The notes beneath the pieces are model-generated. The model did not search any database. It saw nothing but the letters and a program-made list of their open reading frames with translations, and was not told the origin of the DNA. Shown here piece by piece: positions 45,268 through 64,000 of a DNA stretch of 64,000 nucleotides; position 1 is the first letter of the stretch, and every line of letters starts with the position of its first letter. A program made the position numbers and the translations under genes. Location: positions 3,621,623 through 3,685,622 of the forward strand of contig OY744615.1 of assembly GCA_963556255.1 (NCBI GenBank), in the 5' to 3' direction. Origin of the DNA: Allolobophora icterica. Taxonomy: Eukaryota; Annelida; Clitellata; Crassiclitellata; Lumbricidae.

Positions 45268-48200
45268 TCAAAGGTGTTTCTCATCAGCGTGAATGGGCGG
45301 CAGAGGTAGAGCCCTTGAAGGTTCCTCATAATGATGCGGATGGTAGAGACCCCAGCGGGGCATAGCAACCTGTCCGTCAATGTCGTGAGGAGTTGCTTGA
45401 TATCCTCGCTGGCAGGGCACAGGTGCCAACTTCTGATCGATTCCAAAGACCTTCTTCTCCGTTGCTTTTGAAGTTCCCTCCCATGACCACAACAGTTCCT
45501 TCATGTCTCCACCACGAATTGTTCCGACTCTGCGTGAATACCAATCCGGGACTGTAGCCGCAGAACTTCGTGCGTAGAAGTCACTGTAGTCATGACCCCA
45601 TTTGGCCCAGCCACGCTGCAGTCAAATAAAATTTTATGAGAACATTTCACATTTAAATTTGAATAGCAAAAGTTTGTTTCATGATTAACACAATTAAGTT
45701 GACAGTTTTATGATAAAGAAACACGTTCAGTGAGGACAATAAACTTTATCTGTTTTATATGCATGACTTTTGCAATATAGATCACGATTTGCCCAGTTCT
45801 GTCAACATTTTCCTTCATTGTGTATGAATTTTTTTTAAATTTTCATTTGTTCTGCACTTGTGTCAGCATTTTGCTAGTTTTTTCTCACTGCTGTGTGCTG
45901 TTTGTACGGTGTTTTGTCCCACATGCAATTTTTGTACCTTGCTACCATATGGATTATGGACCCATGTACATGTACAATTAAGTAGTATCAGCTTCCCAGC
46001 TGGACACTTGAGCCTCAAATCTACAAACCTGTTTGTCGTCATCAATCGCGAAAATCTTGGATTCGGGGCAATCAGGGCAAGGAGCATCTATTGGGTGACA
46101 TCAACCAAGGAAAGATTCTGCAACCAATCATCCAGTCGTGTGCTAACCTAGTGGCTCAAGAGATATCGAGTTTGTACCACATTTACAGCTGTCTGGATAG
46201 CAACAGATAGCAACAGCTGGATAGCTGACTGTGAGGCAACAACGTGAAACCTGATGACATCACCTTCCATTGCTCAGCCTCGGTTCATCACGGTCCATGA
46301 ACTCAGAACATAGGCATCAATTGGGTGGGGTCCACGTGTCCAGGAACCAGTCACTCGTGACTTTACAAGTTATGGTTTCTGAGCATTGCTGGATAAATGA
46401 CAAGTCTTTCAGTTCTCAATGACATACACTAGCATAAACTTGTCCAAAATATTGGGGGCATTTGGTTATTCATTCTACACTTGTTGCACTGGGTGAACAG
46501 TCCATATAAATTATTGTAGGGCACGTGCCCAGGCTGCCCCCCCCAGAGTCTACACCTATGGTGTCACATACATTTAACAGATCATTCAGGCTGATGCAGA
46601 CTGATTAGCTTCTTTCGAAACAGCACGATATAAATTTGCAATTATATTTTTTTTAAATAGACCAGTGTCCTCTGATTAAGAAAATTAAAATGCACATTTT
46701 CTTTCCTAGGCCCTTGAGCTGGTACTAGATAAATTGTAAGTCTTGGACATGAGTCAAGTATGTCACAGCACTTAATATCAGACTGCAATACGAATTTTTA
46801 ACACAGGATTGCGCATTCATGTTGTCATACTGTAGTACAACACTGCCGAAAATTGTCTAATCTTTTTCCAACTATCTGAACTTTTCAGATGGATTTTTTA
46901 TTTAGAATGACATGAAGGCCAGATTGATAATAGTTAGCCGTTACCAATGATATGTAGTTCAGCATCTGCAACTATTAAAGCTTTGACATTAATTTTAAAA
47001 GTTAACTGAAGGTCAACATGAATGCCTTTTGTTTAAAGAGAAAGTTTTGATTTATTCAGTATACATTTTCCACACATCTTCCTTTTCAAATTCAACTTCC
47101 TTGGCTGGTCCACTGTAGCGTTGTTCAAAAACTTGACTCAAATTCTCCAATATATTTTGAAGTGCTGATTAGCATAAGCAGTTCAAATACACTATACAGA
47201 GAAACTGCCATTTTGCAGGCAATAAATGAGCAAATTTCAAATTATAAAAGCCGGAAGCACAAAAGAAGTGAATATTGTCACCTGAACTCGATCACAGTGA
47301 CTGCTCGAGTAAGGACTTGTCATATTCAGATTTGCCTGCCTAGAAAAACAGAAACAAGAAGAACTAAGATACAGCAGATTCATAAAAATCCCATTCAGTG
47401 ACATGCATTAAATCAATTAACCAGTTAGTAAACCAGATTTTCAGACCTCATTTGTTGCCCAAAGGTATTTTGACTCATGCCAAGAAAATGATGGGTTTCA
47501 TGGTTCTCTCAACAGCTAGCCCAAGGTTAAGATTTAAGATTCACTCCCCACTTCTATCTGCTTTCTCACTTCATTCAATTCACCACTCACTCACATTTAC
47601 CTTGATGGCAGGGAGGCAGCACATACTGCATGTGCTGATTTCAAATTTTGTGTAGCATGTCGACAAATTTGTTTGTTTTTAAAAGTAAAATTACCTTTCA
47701 ATTCTTAAAATGTTTCATTTTTCACTATATCATCTCGTTTCGCAACTCGGATAAGTTTTACGTATTTACATCACTGGTACTTCATCCAGCACTTCAGTAT
47801 ACCGACAGGTGGCGAATGGCTTGTGGGGAAGCTGGACATGCATCATTTTCTGCCAATAAAGAACTTCTGGGCGGAAGCGTAACGTGTGCTGCGAACTCTA
47901 CCGTTCATTGTTGGTCCACACTATCGAAGCATCATGATGCCATCTGTCAACTATGGATGGGAATCTGTTCGTTGGGCTTCACTATCACTTCATTCTGTTA
48001 TTTCTGTAGAGCAGTATCTTTCTGCTCACAACTTACCATATGTGTTCCAACAATCTGTGTAAAGTTGTTTGCGACCTAGTTTGCAACGCCAAATCTTCCT
48101 TTCTCACAAATCAAGGATAAGAGAACTTGTCCAACCCAATGTCCCCTTGGGAGGCACTCAAAAAGTTACTTCATAGGGAAACACCATGCTACCCATGAAT

Positions 48201-48409
48201 GTTGGATATCTTATCACCTCAGCGTATTCTTCACCATTTGCTCTGATTCATGTTTCATTCACTGTTTTTGTGATAAGATATCCAGTATTAAGCTGAAATT
48301 CTCTGGTAGTCCACTATCAAATGGTTTTTTATATCCAGTTTGACCCCACCATGGATCCCTTAATCCAACAACTTTAAGTGAATTTTAGTCACTTGTATTC
48401 TCACTTTTT

Positions 48410-48444
<35 letters not shown>

Positions 48445-50320
48445 TTCCTCCTAGATGCAATTTCAAATCATGTCCTCAAAAGCTGCTTTGATGTGCTTGG
48501 TACCACCATATTTGACATTAATCAATAGGTCACTTGCTGAGGGCTTCTTCCCAGCATGTTCACTTCATACAATAGTCTACCCTTTGTTGAAGACACTATC
48601 TTTCATTGCTGACACAATGTCAAACTACCAATCTATCATAAACCTGAATTGTATCTCGAAACTTCTTGAACCACAAGACGAAACCAGACACGTGTATATT
48701 CAGACTCCATATTTCTGCCCAATCAGTGTATCGCAAATTCTACTGCAATGAGACACTTCTTCTATCTGGCCACACTGACATCCTCCAGTCTATGGACAGT
48801 GGTAAAGTAGCTGCACTTGCTCTTCTTGACCTACCTGCCACCTTCAATGCTGTCAGCTATGCTGTCTTGCTCCATCGCCCTAAGCATTGGTTTCATGTAT
48901 CAGGCTGGCTTTAAACTGGTCCAAATATTTTATCTTGCTCCCCACACTCAATCTGTCTTCATCAGTGAAGCAATGGCAGATGGGGTACCACTTGCCTGTG
49001 GCATCCCTCAGGGGTTGTGTCCCTTCTTGCCCTTTACTTTTCTACTGTCCACCCCCCAGGAAGTGTTTTACTTGGTCATAGCGGTCTGAAACACCATCTG
49101 TACACTCAACTCTCACCCTATTATCTCATGTCTGTAACAGAGTTCAATCTTGAATCACACAAAAATGGACTTATGTTAAACACATCTGAAACTGAATATC
49201 TCATATCGGGAAGTTTGCAGCAGCTGAACAAGTTTAACTCTTTAAAATCTGTCCATCTAGGCAACATTGACATACAATGCAGCTCTTCTGACAATTTGAG
49301 TGTTTTTCTGACTCCAACCTGTAATTCAGTAAACACAGAAGGAAACTCTTCACTTCATCTCAAATCGCACACAGTTTTACTAAAGTTATTTGCATTCGCA
49401 AATGGGTTCCTAATTTCTGGACATAATTTTTATCGCTGTTTAGTCACAGTTTCTTATTGTGTGCTTCAGACAATTTGTGTTTGCACAGTCTTGATATCTG
49501 AACTACATTGCTACCTTAACTGGAACACAGTACCCAACTGATTAGAGCGCTCAACCTGTAACATGGAGAGTACAGGTTTGAGCCTCGCTTAAGGCTTTGA
49601 GAAGTCCTTCACTCACAATTGCTCAGCACCATCGATGTTCTGTTGTATGGTCATGTTTGCACTTCTGAACTTTTGAAGGAGGGCAATATCAATTACATTT
49701 GTATTGTATTCCGTGAACACATTAACTCTGTATGCAGTTCAGTCCACTACCACATTAACCTTCAATTTCCATGATATGCATAGGATCAAGTGCTGTATTC
49801 CCTTTTCTGCTATGGTTTGTTTGAATAATGCCCTGGTCTTTGGTGATTTTCCTACAGCAACTCACTACTTACTGGCATTTCATAAGGTAACTGAAGCTTA
49901 AAAGTGATGACAAATACTTCAGCCTTCACTTAAAATCCAAAATACTAAACTGGCTGCCCATGGAAAATAGAAAAATTTTTCGTGACCAGGCCACTCTTAT
50001 TCACAAGCAACGGTGGATAATGATGAAGCGGTGTGTGTCGGTCAGTTTGGCAATTTCAGCACCTTTGTGAGATTTTTAAATAATTAAATACTTCAACTTA
50101 AAGTATTTGGTAATGGAGATGTAAATAATATCGTACATTTTTATGACTAGTAATAATTACTAGTCATAAAGATGTACGATATTACTTACATCTCCATTAT
50201 TACTGCCACAACTTATGCATAATCGTGTACGCACCACATATGAGGCATTTGATAGAGAGGCGGTTCTCGCTGACGGAGATGTGTCCATGTTGGATCCAGT
50301 CTAGTCGGATAAGTGGCCAT
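45268..50320 (-). CDS. Unknown protein, 163 residues, three exons
   Basis: Exon 1 is 50320-50235 (ATG, 28 codons plus TG), exon 2 is 47339-47282 and exon 3 is 45615-45268. Junctions are TG|GTGCGT, TTTTTCTAG|G, CAG|GTGACA and TTGACTGCAG|C; phases 2 and 0 match. The protein starts MATYPTRLDPTWTHLRQREP. Exon 2 gives NLNMTSPYSSSHCDRVQ. Exon 3 contains GWAKWGHDYSDFYARSSAAT, KVFGIDQKLAPVPCQRGYQA and MPRWGLYHPHHYEE. It has no signal peptide or membrane segment and is rich in W, Y, H and P. The style recalls small cilia-associated proteins, but I do not recognise the family. Introns are 2.9 kb and 1.7 kb, and the first contains a dead LINE on the other strand. The model is inferred; exon 3 is the strongest part. 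Confidence 0.6.
46427..46560 (+). mobile_element. 140-bp hAT-type MITE, family B, copy 3
   Basis: CACTAGCATAAACTTGTCC to GAGTCTACACCTATG with the family interior (TTGGTTATTCATTCTACACT). Flanking 8-mers are only loosely alike. It lies in an intron of the three-exon gene. Confidence 0.75.
47052..47164 (-). other. Possible additional terminal exon
   Basis: The minus strand after CTAATCAG reads CA, then LQNILENLSQVFEQRYSGP and AKEVEFEKEDVWKMYTE, then TAA, with AATAAA overlapping the stop. The composition looks protein-like and an acceptor precedes it. Its frame (phase 1) does not fit exon 2 of the three-exon gene, so it would need another upstream exon. Confidence 0.25.
48411..48441. repeat. (CA)n microsatellite
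   Basis: Fifteen CA units following GACACACAC. Confidence 0.95.
48450..49330 (+). pseudogene. CR1/Rex-like LINE reverse transcriptase, decayed
   Basis: Three plus-strand frames in succession show LINRSLAEGFFPACSLHTIV, ILQSMDSGKVAALALLDLPA (normally LLDLSAAFDTV, the first catalytic motif), CGIPQGLCPFLPF (normally GVPQGSVLGPLLF) and HHLYTQLSPYY. The YADD motif is lost. Many frameshifts and stops are present. It lies in the first intron of the three-exon gene, on the opposite strand. Confidence 0.82.
49535..49590 (+). mobile_element. tRNA-like SINE head
   Basis: CTGATTAGAGCGCTCAACCT (A-box-like) is followed by ACAGGTTTGAGCCTCGC (B-box-like). There is no clear cloverleaf with paired ends, so it is a SINE relic rather than a tRNA gene. 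Confidence 0.45.
50111..50199. repeat. 89-bp near-perfect palindrome
   Basis: Two 44-bp arms separated by one base match with two differences (arm begins TAATGGAGATGTAA, ends GACTAGTAAT). It lies 35 bp past the splice donor of exon 1 of the minus-strand three-exon gene. Confidence 0.97.
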
Positions 50321-50634
50321 AATAACTCGTCAATTTCAGAAAACAAATTTACTACTTAATTTCGCGTTTACGAAACGCACGGTTGATTACAGTATGTCTC
50401 CTAGCAACGGTCCAATGACATGGCCGCTTAGATCAAATTCAGCTACATTTATAGCGCTATTTTTTCTGGAACGCAATATGCATTTCGGCATAATAATTAT
50501 TATGAGTCTGCATATAATATGCTGTATCCTGACTTATATGAACGGACTACTTACTCTATGCAAAATTATTTAGCATAACACTAAATAATGCAAGTTCTGC
50601 AACTGAAATTGGTTTGATTAGAAATGTTTGCTAC

Positions 50635-51241
50635 TTTGCTGAAAAATATCTAATATTTTCTGTCAATTAAGTTACCCCGATTCACTGTTCAAACGCTCAA
50701 AAATCAGATTATATATCAAATATTTAATTAAGCTTCTTCATTCTGTCTGGCTTTTATAAATCCATCTCTGTGATCTTCATTACACGCAGACGATGATGCT
50801 TCAGTTACAAGTCCGAGGCATCTTTCAATTCAGTAATTTCTCCATAACTTCACTTCGAGCAAGCGAATATAATAGGCCTACCTCTTATGTTACATCTGTG
50901 TCGTCCCACCCAACAATTGCAGGCAATCTCTTAATTGTTATTTCTTTCCGCGGAGTAGATCTGATATTCCTCTTAGGCCTAATTGCTATAATTTTTTAGT
51001 CTCAGGCTGATGGACTGAAATGACCTGCATATTTCGATTTGAGTTCTTTCGACACAACTGTAATAATAGGCCTATGCTCTTCGGTTATCATATTCGGATG
51101 ATAATGTCTTCCTTTTTTTCACTTGAACTAATTTTAGTCTTATCTTTCCTTCCATCAAGCTATAATTCTGTTATCATGGGCGGCGATCCCGGGGGTTGAC
51201 GGGGGAAAAGACCCTCACCTTTAACAGTGGGGGTCACACCA
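50635..51241 (+). repeat. Direct duplication, copy 1 (607 bp)
   Basis: Starts TTTGCTGAAAAATATC and ends GGGGGTCACACCA. It is about 98% identical to 51880-52476. It includes 207 bp of open frame (50793-50999) with no known domain, and a family C MITE half at its end. It carries a TAGGCCTA at 50975 that copy 2 lacks. Confidence 0.95.
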
Positions 51242-51879
51242 ATTGTTCTCATTTATTATTGCTCCCTCAGAATGTGCACTGGCGGTTCAGCACCGATAGG
51301 CCTAGAGGACGCTGAGATGGAGCTCAATGGAAGATCAAAGGCAAATTAAAACCTGAGTCTGTTAATAATTACGACGGGCGGGCTTCCAAGACAGCGGCTT
51401 CTCTGTTCTAACCCATCTGACAGATTTTTTGCTCAAGATAACACCGCCACTGTTGCAGAACCAAAAGCATTTTGATCTCTGAAGTTAATTCATGCCCGCC
51501 TCGGTGTGGAATAGATATAGGGAAGTTGGGAGACGCTCTACGCATTTGCGATCTTTCTTGTATATGCCTTGCCAAGTTGCAGCCACAAAAGCAAGGAAGC
51601 GCTATGCTCCGACTTATTCGTAACTGTTTCGTTTTTAACTTTTTTATGTTACAAACGGCCAACTGTAATTACTGCTTGCGTTTAATCTCGTTTGACTAAT
51701 CGTTATTTGGCTTATTTCGGACTCGGCGAACCAACAGCTTGGTTTAAATATTCCATTATTAGCTACTTTCGTTAGTTTATGTATAAATACAATACTGCAC
51801 AACATCCTAATTTTAACTGCACAAATTTCTTTCCCAACTACACACTTTGTGTCCAGCTGCACGTTAGAATAAGCCCTGG
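51242..51879. other. Spacer between the direct duplicates
   Basis: Unique sequence with a few small open frames on both strands and no recognisable domain. Confidence 0.4.
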
Positions 51880-52476
51880 TTTGCTGAAAAATATCTAATA
51901 TTTTCTGTCAATTAAGTTACCCCGATTCACTGTTCAAACGCTCAAAAATCAGATTATATATCAAATATTTAATTAAGCTTCTTCATTCTGTCTGGCTTTT
52001 ATAAATCCATCTCTGTGATCTTCATTACACGCAGACGATGATGCTTCAGTTACAAGTCCGAGGCATCTTTCAATTCAGTAATTTCTCCATAACTTCACTT
52101 CGAGCAAGCGAATATAATAGGCCTACCTCTTATGTTACATCTGTGTCGTCCCACCCAACAACAGGCAATCTCTTAATTGTTATTTCTTTCCGCGGAGTAG
52201 ATCTGATATTCCTCTTAATTGCTATAATTTTTTAGTCTCAGGCTGATGGACTGAAATGACCTGCATATTTCGAATTGAGTTCTTTCGACACAGCTGTAAT
52301 AATAGGCCTATGCTCTTCGGTTATCATATTCGGATGATAATGTCTTCCTTTTTTCACTTGAACTAAGTTTAGTCTTATCTTTCCTTCCATCAAGCTATAA
52401 TTCTGTTATCATGGGCGGCGATCCCGGGGGTTGACGGGGAAAAAGACCCTCACCTTTAACAGTGGGGGTCACACCA
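51880..52476 (+). repeat. Direct duplication, copy 2 (597 bp)
   Basis: Same boundaries as copy 1. Differences include a 3-bp deletion near 52161 and the absence of GGCCTA near 52216. The open frame (52038-52235) is preserved through both indels. Confidence 0.95.
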
Positions 52477-53360
52477 TAGAGTTGTCCTCACAAATTTTGA
52501 AGAACTGAAAAAAATTGTTATCTACGAATTTTACTCCTGTCAATCACCTGCGATCTGTCATCTTAATGTACTAGTCTATAGCAGATCTTCTATCAGATAT
52601 ATCATATCTGTGAGATTCCCTTGCCTCAGCACTCGAGAGTTGTTTGCATCTGCTATGCCTATTGCTGGACCAATTACTCATTTCTTGTCATCACGAACAA
52701 TTAGGAAGAACTCTTCAGGTCAGCACATGTCGGAGAACCATTTGAGACGATTCTTACGGAACATAGAATCCTGGACAGCAACTAGCCTAGTTTTGTATTG
52801 TTTTGGCTGCCATTCCTACAGTGTATAGGCCTACTTTTCAGTCTTCAATATCACAATAGTGAAAAACATCACATTGCAGGTATAGCCTACAAAATTCAGG
52901 CCATTCATGCAAAGTTTCGGCAATTCGTGTTTTTGGATGGCCTTGGGGCACCTCAAGAATTTAATCAAATCCAGTAGGCCCCTATTATTTTACATGAAGG
53001 CTACTGTGCACAGTAGACAACTGTGCACACCCTGCCGATTCTGAAATGTTAACTTCATTTTTTCACTCCACCTTACTATCTAGTAACCAAACATCAAGCG
53101 ATGGCGTTTAGGGCCTAAGCAATTATGGGTGAAGGACTTTCTCAATTAAGTTCTCTATACAGTTACCGTCTCAAGGCAGAAGGCTCAATCTCGTATTTTC
53201 CGCGTTAGAAGGCGAGCGCTGTAACCAACCAGTTACGGTGTACCGGTACACGAATATAATTAAATTTGGAGCATCAGAAGTTCAGGAAACTCCTTATTAT
53301 AACATTATGAGCAGCTGTGCTGAAGGTAGGCCTAAGTGACAAGCAGCATTTCCTCCGTCT
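52477..53360. other. Unassigned intergenic stretch
   Basis: The frame 52610-52828 has no recognised motif. A reversed tRNA-like patch (TTAGAAGGCGAGCGCTGTAACCAACCAG) lies near 53205-53235. Confidence 0.4.
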
Positions 53361-53485
53361 TTCTCTCTTTGTCTCTCTTTGTCTCTCTGTCTCTTTCTGT
53401 CTCTCTCTCTGTCTGTCTGTCTGTCTGTCTGCCTCTGTCTGTCTGTCTGTTTCTCTATATATATATATGTGTATATATATATATA
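53361..53485. repeat. (CTCTTTGT)/(CTGT)n then (TA)n
   Basis: A pyrimidine-rich CTCT and CTGT tract (53361-53452) is followed by TATATATATATG and TATATATATATAT (53456-53487). Confidence 0.9.
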
Positions 53486-53592
53486 TATCGATTAAATCGT
53501 GGGACTCTCTATCGATTAACTCGTGTGTCTTGATAATATTGTCTGTGTCAGTGGAACAGCTGGTTCTATGTAGCCTACGAAGGTGTCGTCGC

Positions 53593-53620
53593 CCTCTCTC
53601 CCATTTGAATGGGAGAGAGG
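53593..53620. repeat. Perfect 13-bp-arm hairpin
   Basis: CCTCTCTCCCATT, loop TG, then its exact reverse complement. Confidence 0.95.
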
Positions 53621-54415
53621 TTAAAATAATAGTATGGTTGCAATTAATGGTGGAGTGGGAGTGGTTGATTCGAACAACTGATCAGAAGGGAGAGGGATGA
53701 TATTGTATGATATTGGTGTTCTCAGCGCTTTCATGAGGTACTTAAAATATGCTAGGCCTATATTACGCACCCTGAGACTTACAATTATACATGCGCATAA
53801 TTTTATAAGCCTATGCATTCTAGTTTAATGCCTTTGATCGCAATTAAAGCGCATACGCACGTGGCCTATTTTTGCATTGCATGTCAGCAGATGCATTTTA
53901 TTGATAGGTACAATGAGCCTTTTCTTAATGTGGCTACTTTTTTAGTTTGATGGCAAACCTGTTGTTTCTTCAGTCGAAACCAAGGGGATTGTAAAGGAGT
54001 TTTACGAGTGAAATATAGGCCTATGCAATATATTCAATACAATCAAAGGGCATTGCAAAGAAACGCTAGAAAAGGTTAAGTTGTAAAAACAACAACGCTC
54101 ACTAGGAGATAGAAATGCACGGTTAGTCGGTCACCAGGTGATCGTCATTAAGATATGTGAAATGATGTTTGAGTGGGGAGGAGTGACATGTGGTTGAGAT
54201 GTTTTGAAGGTCCGTGAGCAATAATAGCGCAAGCGTTTGTTGAAGGAAGAAGGAGTTCGAGCGTCATTCCGTTTCATTCGATCGAAGCAGCGGCGTCAAA
54301 TGCATTGGTGCTCATAGACACATTTCATTCGACAACTATAGGTTGTGTGGAGGGATATAAAAAGACGGTAGGTAGTATTTGACGGTAGGTAGGAGTGCTG
54401 GTGGTAATATATCTT
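53621..54415. other. Unassigned intergenic stretch
   Basis: No supported gene or repeat. Two TAGGCCTA octamers lie near 53753 and 54017. Confidence 0.4.
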
Positions 54416-56900
<2,485 letters not shown>

Positions 56901-56904
56901 GATT

Positions 56905-57423
56905 TTGTGCTACTGTCTGAAAGGTTCCCTCACTACACTTTCTCGTCCAGTGTTCGTGACTTAGATGTCACTCTGGATAGCTCTCTTACTTTTGCTGAGC
57001 ACATTTCCAATCTCACCGCTCCTCTTATTTCCACTGAAGGCGTCTCCGGGCTATTCGGCGGTCCGTCTCATCCACGACCTTCACCGCAATTGTTCATGCA
57101 CTCGTGTGCTCTCGAATTAACAAGTGTAATTATCTTCTCATCGGCCTCCCCATGGCCCGCCTGTCTCCTCTCCAGTCCGTACTCAATGGTGCTGCTAGAT
57201 TAATTGCCCGTCTCCCTCGGTTCTCTCATATCTTTACCTTCATGGTTGAACAACTCCATTGGCTCCCCCTCTCTCTGCCCGTATTCAATTCAAAGTGCCT
57301 ATTCTTGTGCTCAAGTCTCAACTGGGTCTTGCTCCACAGTACTTGCGTGATCTAATTCTACGGCCTCATTCTGCTGCTTCGCTGCGTCCTCTCCGATCTT
57401 CTGATCGTCTTCACCTTAATAGT
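56905..57423 (+). pseudogene. CR1/L2-like LINE, C-terminal part
   Basis: The plus strand reads VRDLDVTLDSSLTFAEHISN, then in other frames MARLSPLQSVLNGAARLIAR and ILVLKSQLGLAPQYLRDLI, ending SLRPLRSSDRLHLNS. It meets the minus-strand LINE almost head to head at about 56900, and a family B MITE truncates or interrupts it at 57424. Confidence 0.87.
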
Positions 57424-57562
57424 CACTGGCGTAAACTTGTCCAAAATATGGGGGGATTTGGTCATTCTTTCTACACTTGTTGCATTGGGTGTACAGTCCA
57501 TCTCAATTATTGGGGTGGGGGCACGTGCCCCGGCTACCTCTCCTCCATAGTCTAATCCTATG
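57424..57562 (+). mobile_element. 139-bp hAT-type MITE, family B, copy 4
   Basis: CACTGGCGTAAACTTGTCC to CATAGTCTAATCCTATG, flanked by TTAATAGT and CTAATAGT (7 of 8 equal). It ends 87 bp before the inferred SLC5 start codon. Confidence 0.88.
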
Positions 57563-57648
57563 CTAATAGTGATTCGCTTTACCTTACCTTACCTTGCAAA
57601 ATGAAATATTTTGTTTCGCACACAGTAAACCGTTTACGAATCGATGCA

Positions 57649-63269
<5,621 letters not shown>

Positions 63270-63329
63270 GTAATGACCTCCATTAAATAACTTTTTAATC
63301 CCGTCAAAAAAATCAGAATCTGATAAAGG

Positions 63330-63535
63330 TTTCTTGTTCTTCTTCTTTTTCTTCTTCTTCATCTCTATCCTCCTCCTCCTCCTCTTCCTCCTCTTCCTCC
63401 TCCTTCTCTTCCCTTTTCCTCTTCCTCCTCCTCCTCCTCTTCTTCCTCCTCTTCTCCTTCCTTTTCCTCTTCTTTTTTCTCTTCTCCTTCTTCTTTTTCA
63501 TTGTTTCCTCGTCTCCTTCTTCTTCTGCTTGCAAA
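63330..63535. repeat. Pyrimidine tract, (CTT)n/(TCC)n, in SLC5 intron 9
   Basis: About 200 bp of nearly pure C and T on the plus strand. It is complementary in character to the purine tract at 62036-62310. Confidence 0.95.
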
Positions 63536-63573
63536 CTCATCTATGCTGTGTCAACGATGCGACGCCAAGCTGC

Positions 63574-63674
63574 TCTGTCCTTGGCGTTCCTCTGTCCTTA
63601 GCGTTCCTCTGTCCTTAGCGTTCCTCTGTCCTTAGCGTTCCTCTGTCCTTAGCGTTCCTCTGTCCTTAGCGTTA
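63574..63674 (+). repeat. 17-bp tandem repeat, about 6 copies
   Basis: CTGTCCTTAGCGTTCCT repeated in perfect register. The first copy has TTGG for TTAG and the last has TTACT for TTCCT. Confidence 0.95.
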
Positions 63675-64000
63675 CTCTTGTGCTCTATGAAGGTCTAATT
63701 CCAGGTTTGTCAGAATCTACTCCGCGACTCTATTCCACGTGGTCCTGACTGAAGTCATATTCTGTTGAGCTGCATAAGTTTGTATATCTTCTATCGAGTT
63801 GCTTCGTGCCCTCATTTGTCGACGCACTTTAACTACACGTTAACCATATCGAACGCTACAGATACCGACCAAAATCTGTCATCGATTGGGTGCGCAAGGT
63901 GATCAGTGCGCTTAACGCCTCTCTCGTAAGGGCTATCCTGTTTGTGGTTATGCTGTGGAAGCCTGACCTGGAATATGAAGGTCAAATTCCAGGTTACGCC
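63675..64000. other. SLC5 intron 9, continued
   Basis: No tenth exon could be supported. A pair of words TGAAGGTCTAATTCCAGGTT (63687) and TGAAGGTCAAATTCCAGGTT (63976) differ at one position. Confidence 0.5.

Noticed and set aside
47648..48079. 143-residue plus-strand open frame
   Set aside because: No recognisable domain, no codon or splice support, and it lies inside an intron of the minus-strand gene model. It could still be real, but nothing supports it.
63843..64000. Tenth SLC5 exon after CTACAG at 63859
   Set aside because: The sequence following gives YRPKSVIDWVRK in the required phase, which does not match the expected next segment of the family (serine-rich, then a TxEDxxKP-like stretch). 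The acceptor is probably a coincidence.

Overview
This is an animal nuclear window, most likely from a marine invertebrate. Coding exons are split by GT-AG introns. The three recognisable genes are of animal type: a BTB-BACK-PHR protein, an SLC5 sodium-coupled transporter and a membrane-anchored FkbM methyltransferase. Nearly everything else is transposon debris and long microsatellites. The octamer TAGGCCTA is very frequent (about 44 copies), which fits echinoderm, hemichordate or other invertebrate genomes. The phylum cannot be fixed from the sequence.

Genes. (1) A single-coding-exon FkbM methyltransferase on the minus strand (14881-15885). (2) A two-exon BTBD6/BTBD3-like gene on the plus strand (25008-25279 + 26060-27167). 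(3) A three-exon gene of unknown function on the minus strand (50235-50320, 47282-47339, 45268-45615), assembled here from splice sites and reading frame and predicting 163 residues. (4) The first nine exons of an SLC5 family transporter on the plus strand (57649-63269), running off the right edge. No operon-like arrangement or shared pathway is visible.

Mobile elements. At least a dozen elements could be delimited by target-site duplications. Most have 8-bp duplications and hAT-like ends: 1689-1954, 3608-4621, 4797-7485, 5034-7429, 10847-12310, 17693-17918, 18574-19909, 38265-39135, 38589-38845, 39431-39630 and 55951-56255, plus a 140-bp family at 12025, 19293, 46427 and 57424. Two keep transposase remnants. 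There is also a mariner with about 200-bp inverted repeats (5533-6546), a TA-flanked element (21238-22247), a possible Mutator-type element (34704-36217), many decayed CR1/L2/jockey-like LINE fragments and several tRNA-like SINEs. Nesting is extensive, for example mariner inside hAT inside MITE at 4797-7485.

Most striking region. From 27259 to 34382 lies a 7.1-kb element with about 70-bp terminal inverted repeats and the 8-bp duplication GCCAAGAG. Inside it sits what looks like a solo LTR (27704-32762, TG...CA, duplication CTAT), swollen to 5 kb by a 224-bp higher-order tandem array. A second solo LTR at 372-1412 (duplication ATAT) has a related body but a different, also hairpin-rich, tandem array at the same place, 20-30 bp past a TATA box. 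Comparisons between repeat copies also show TAGGCCTA present or absent as a clean 6-bp GGCCTA unit, as if it were an insertion or an excision footprint at TA.
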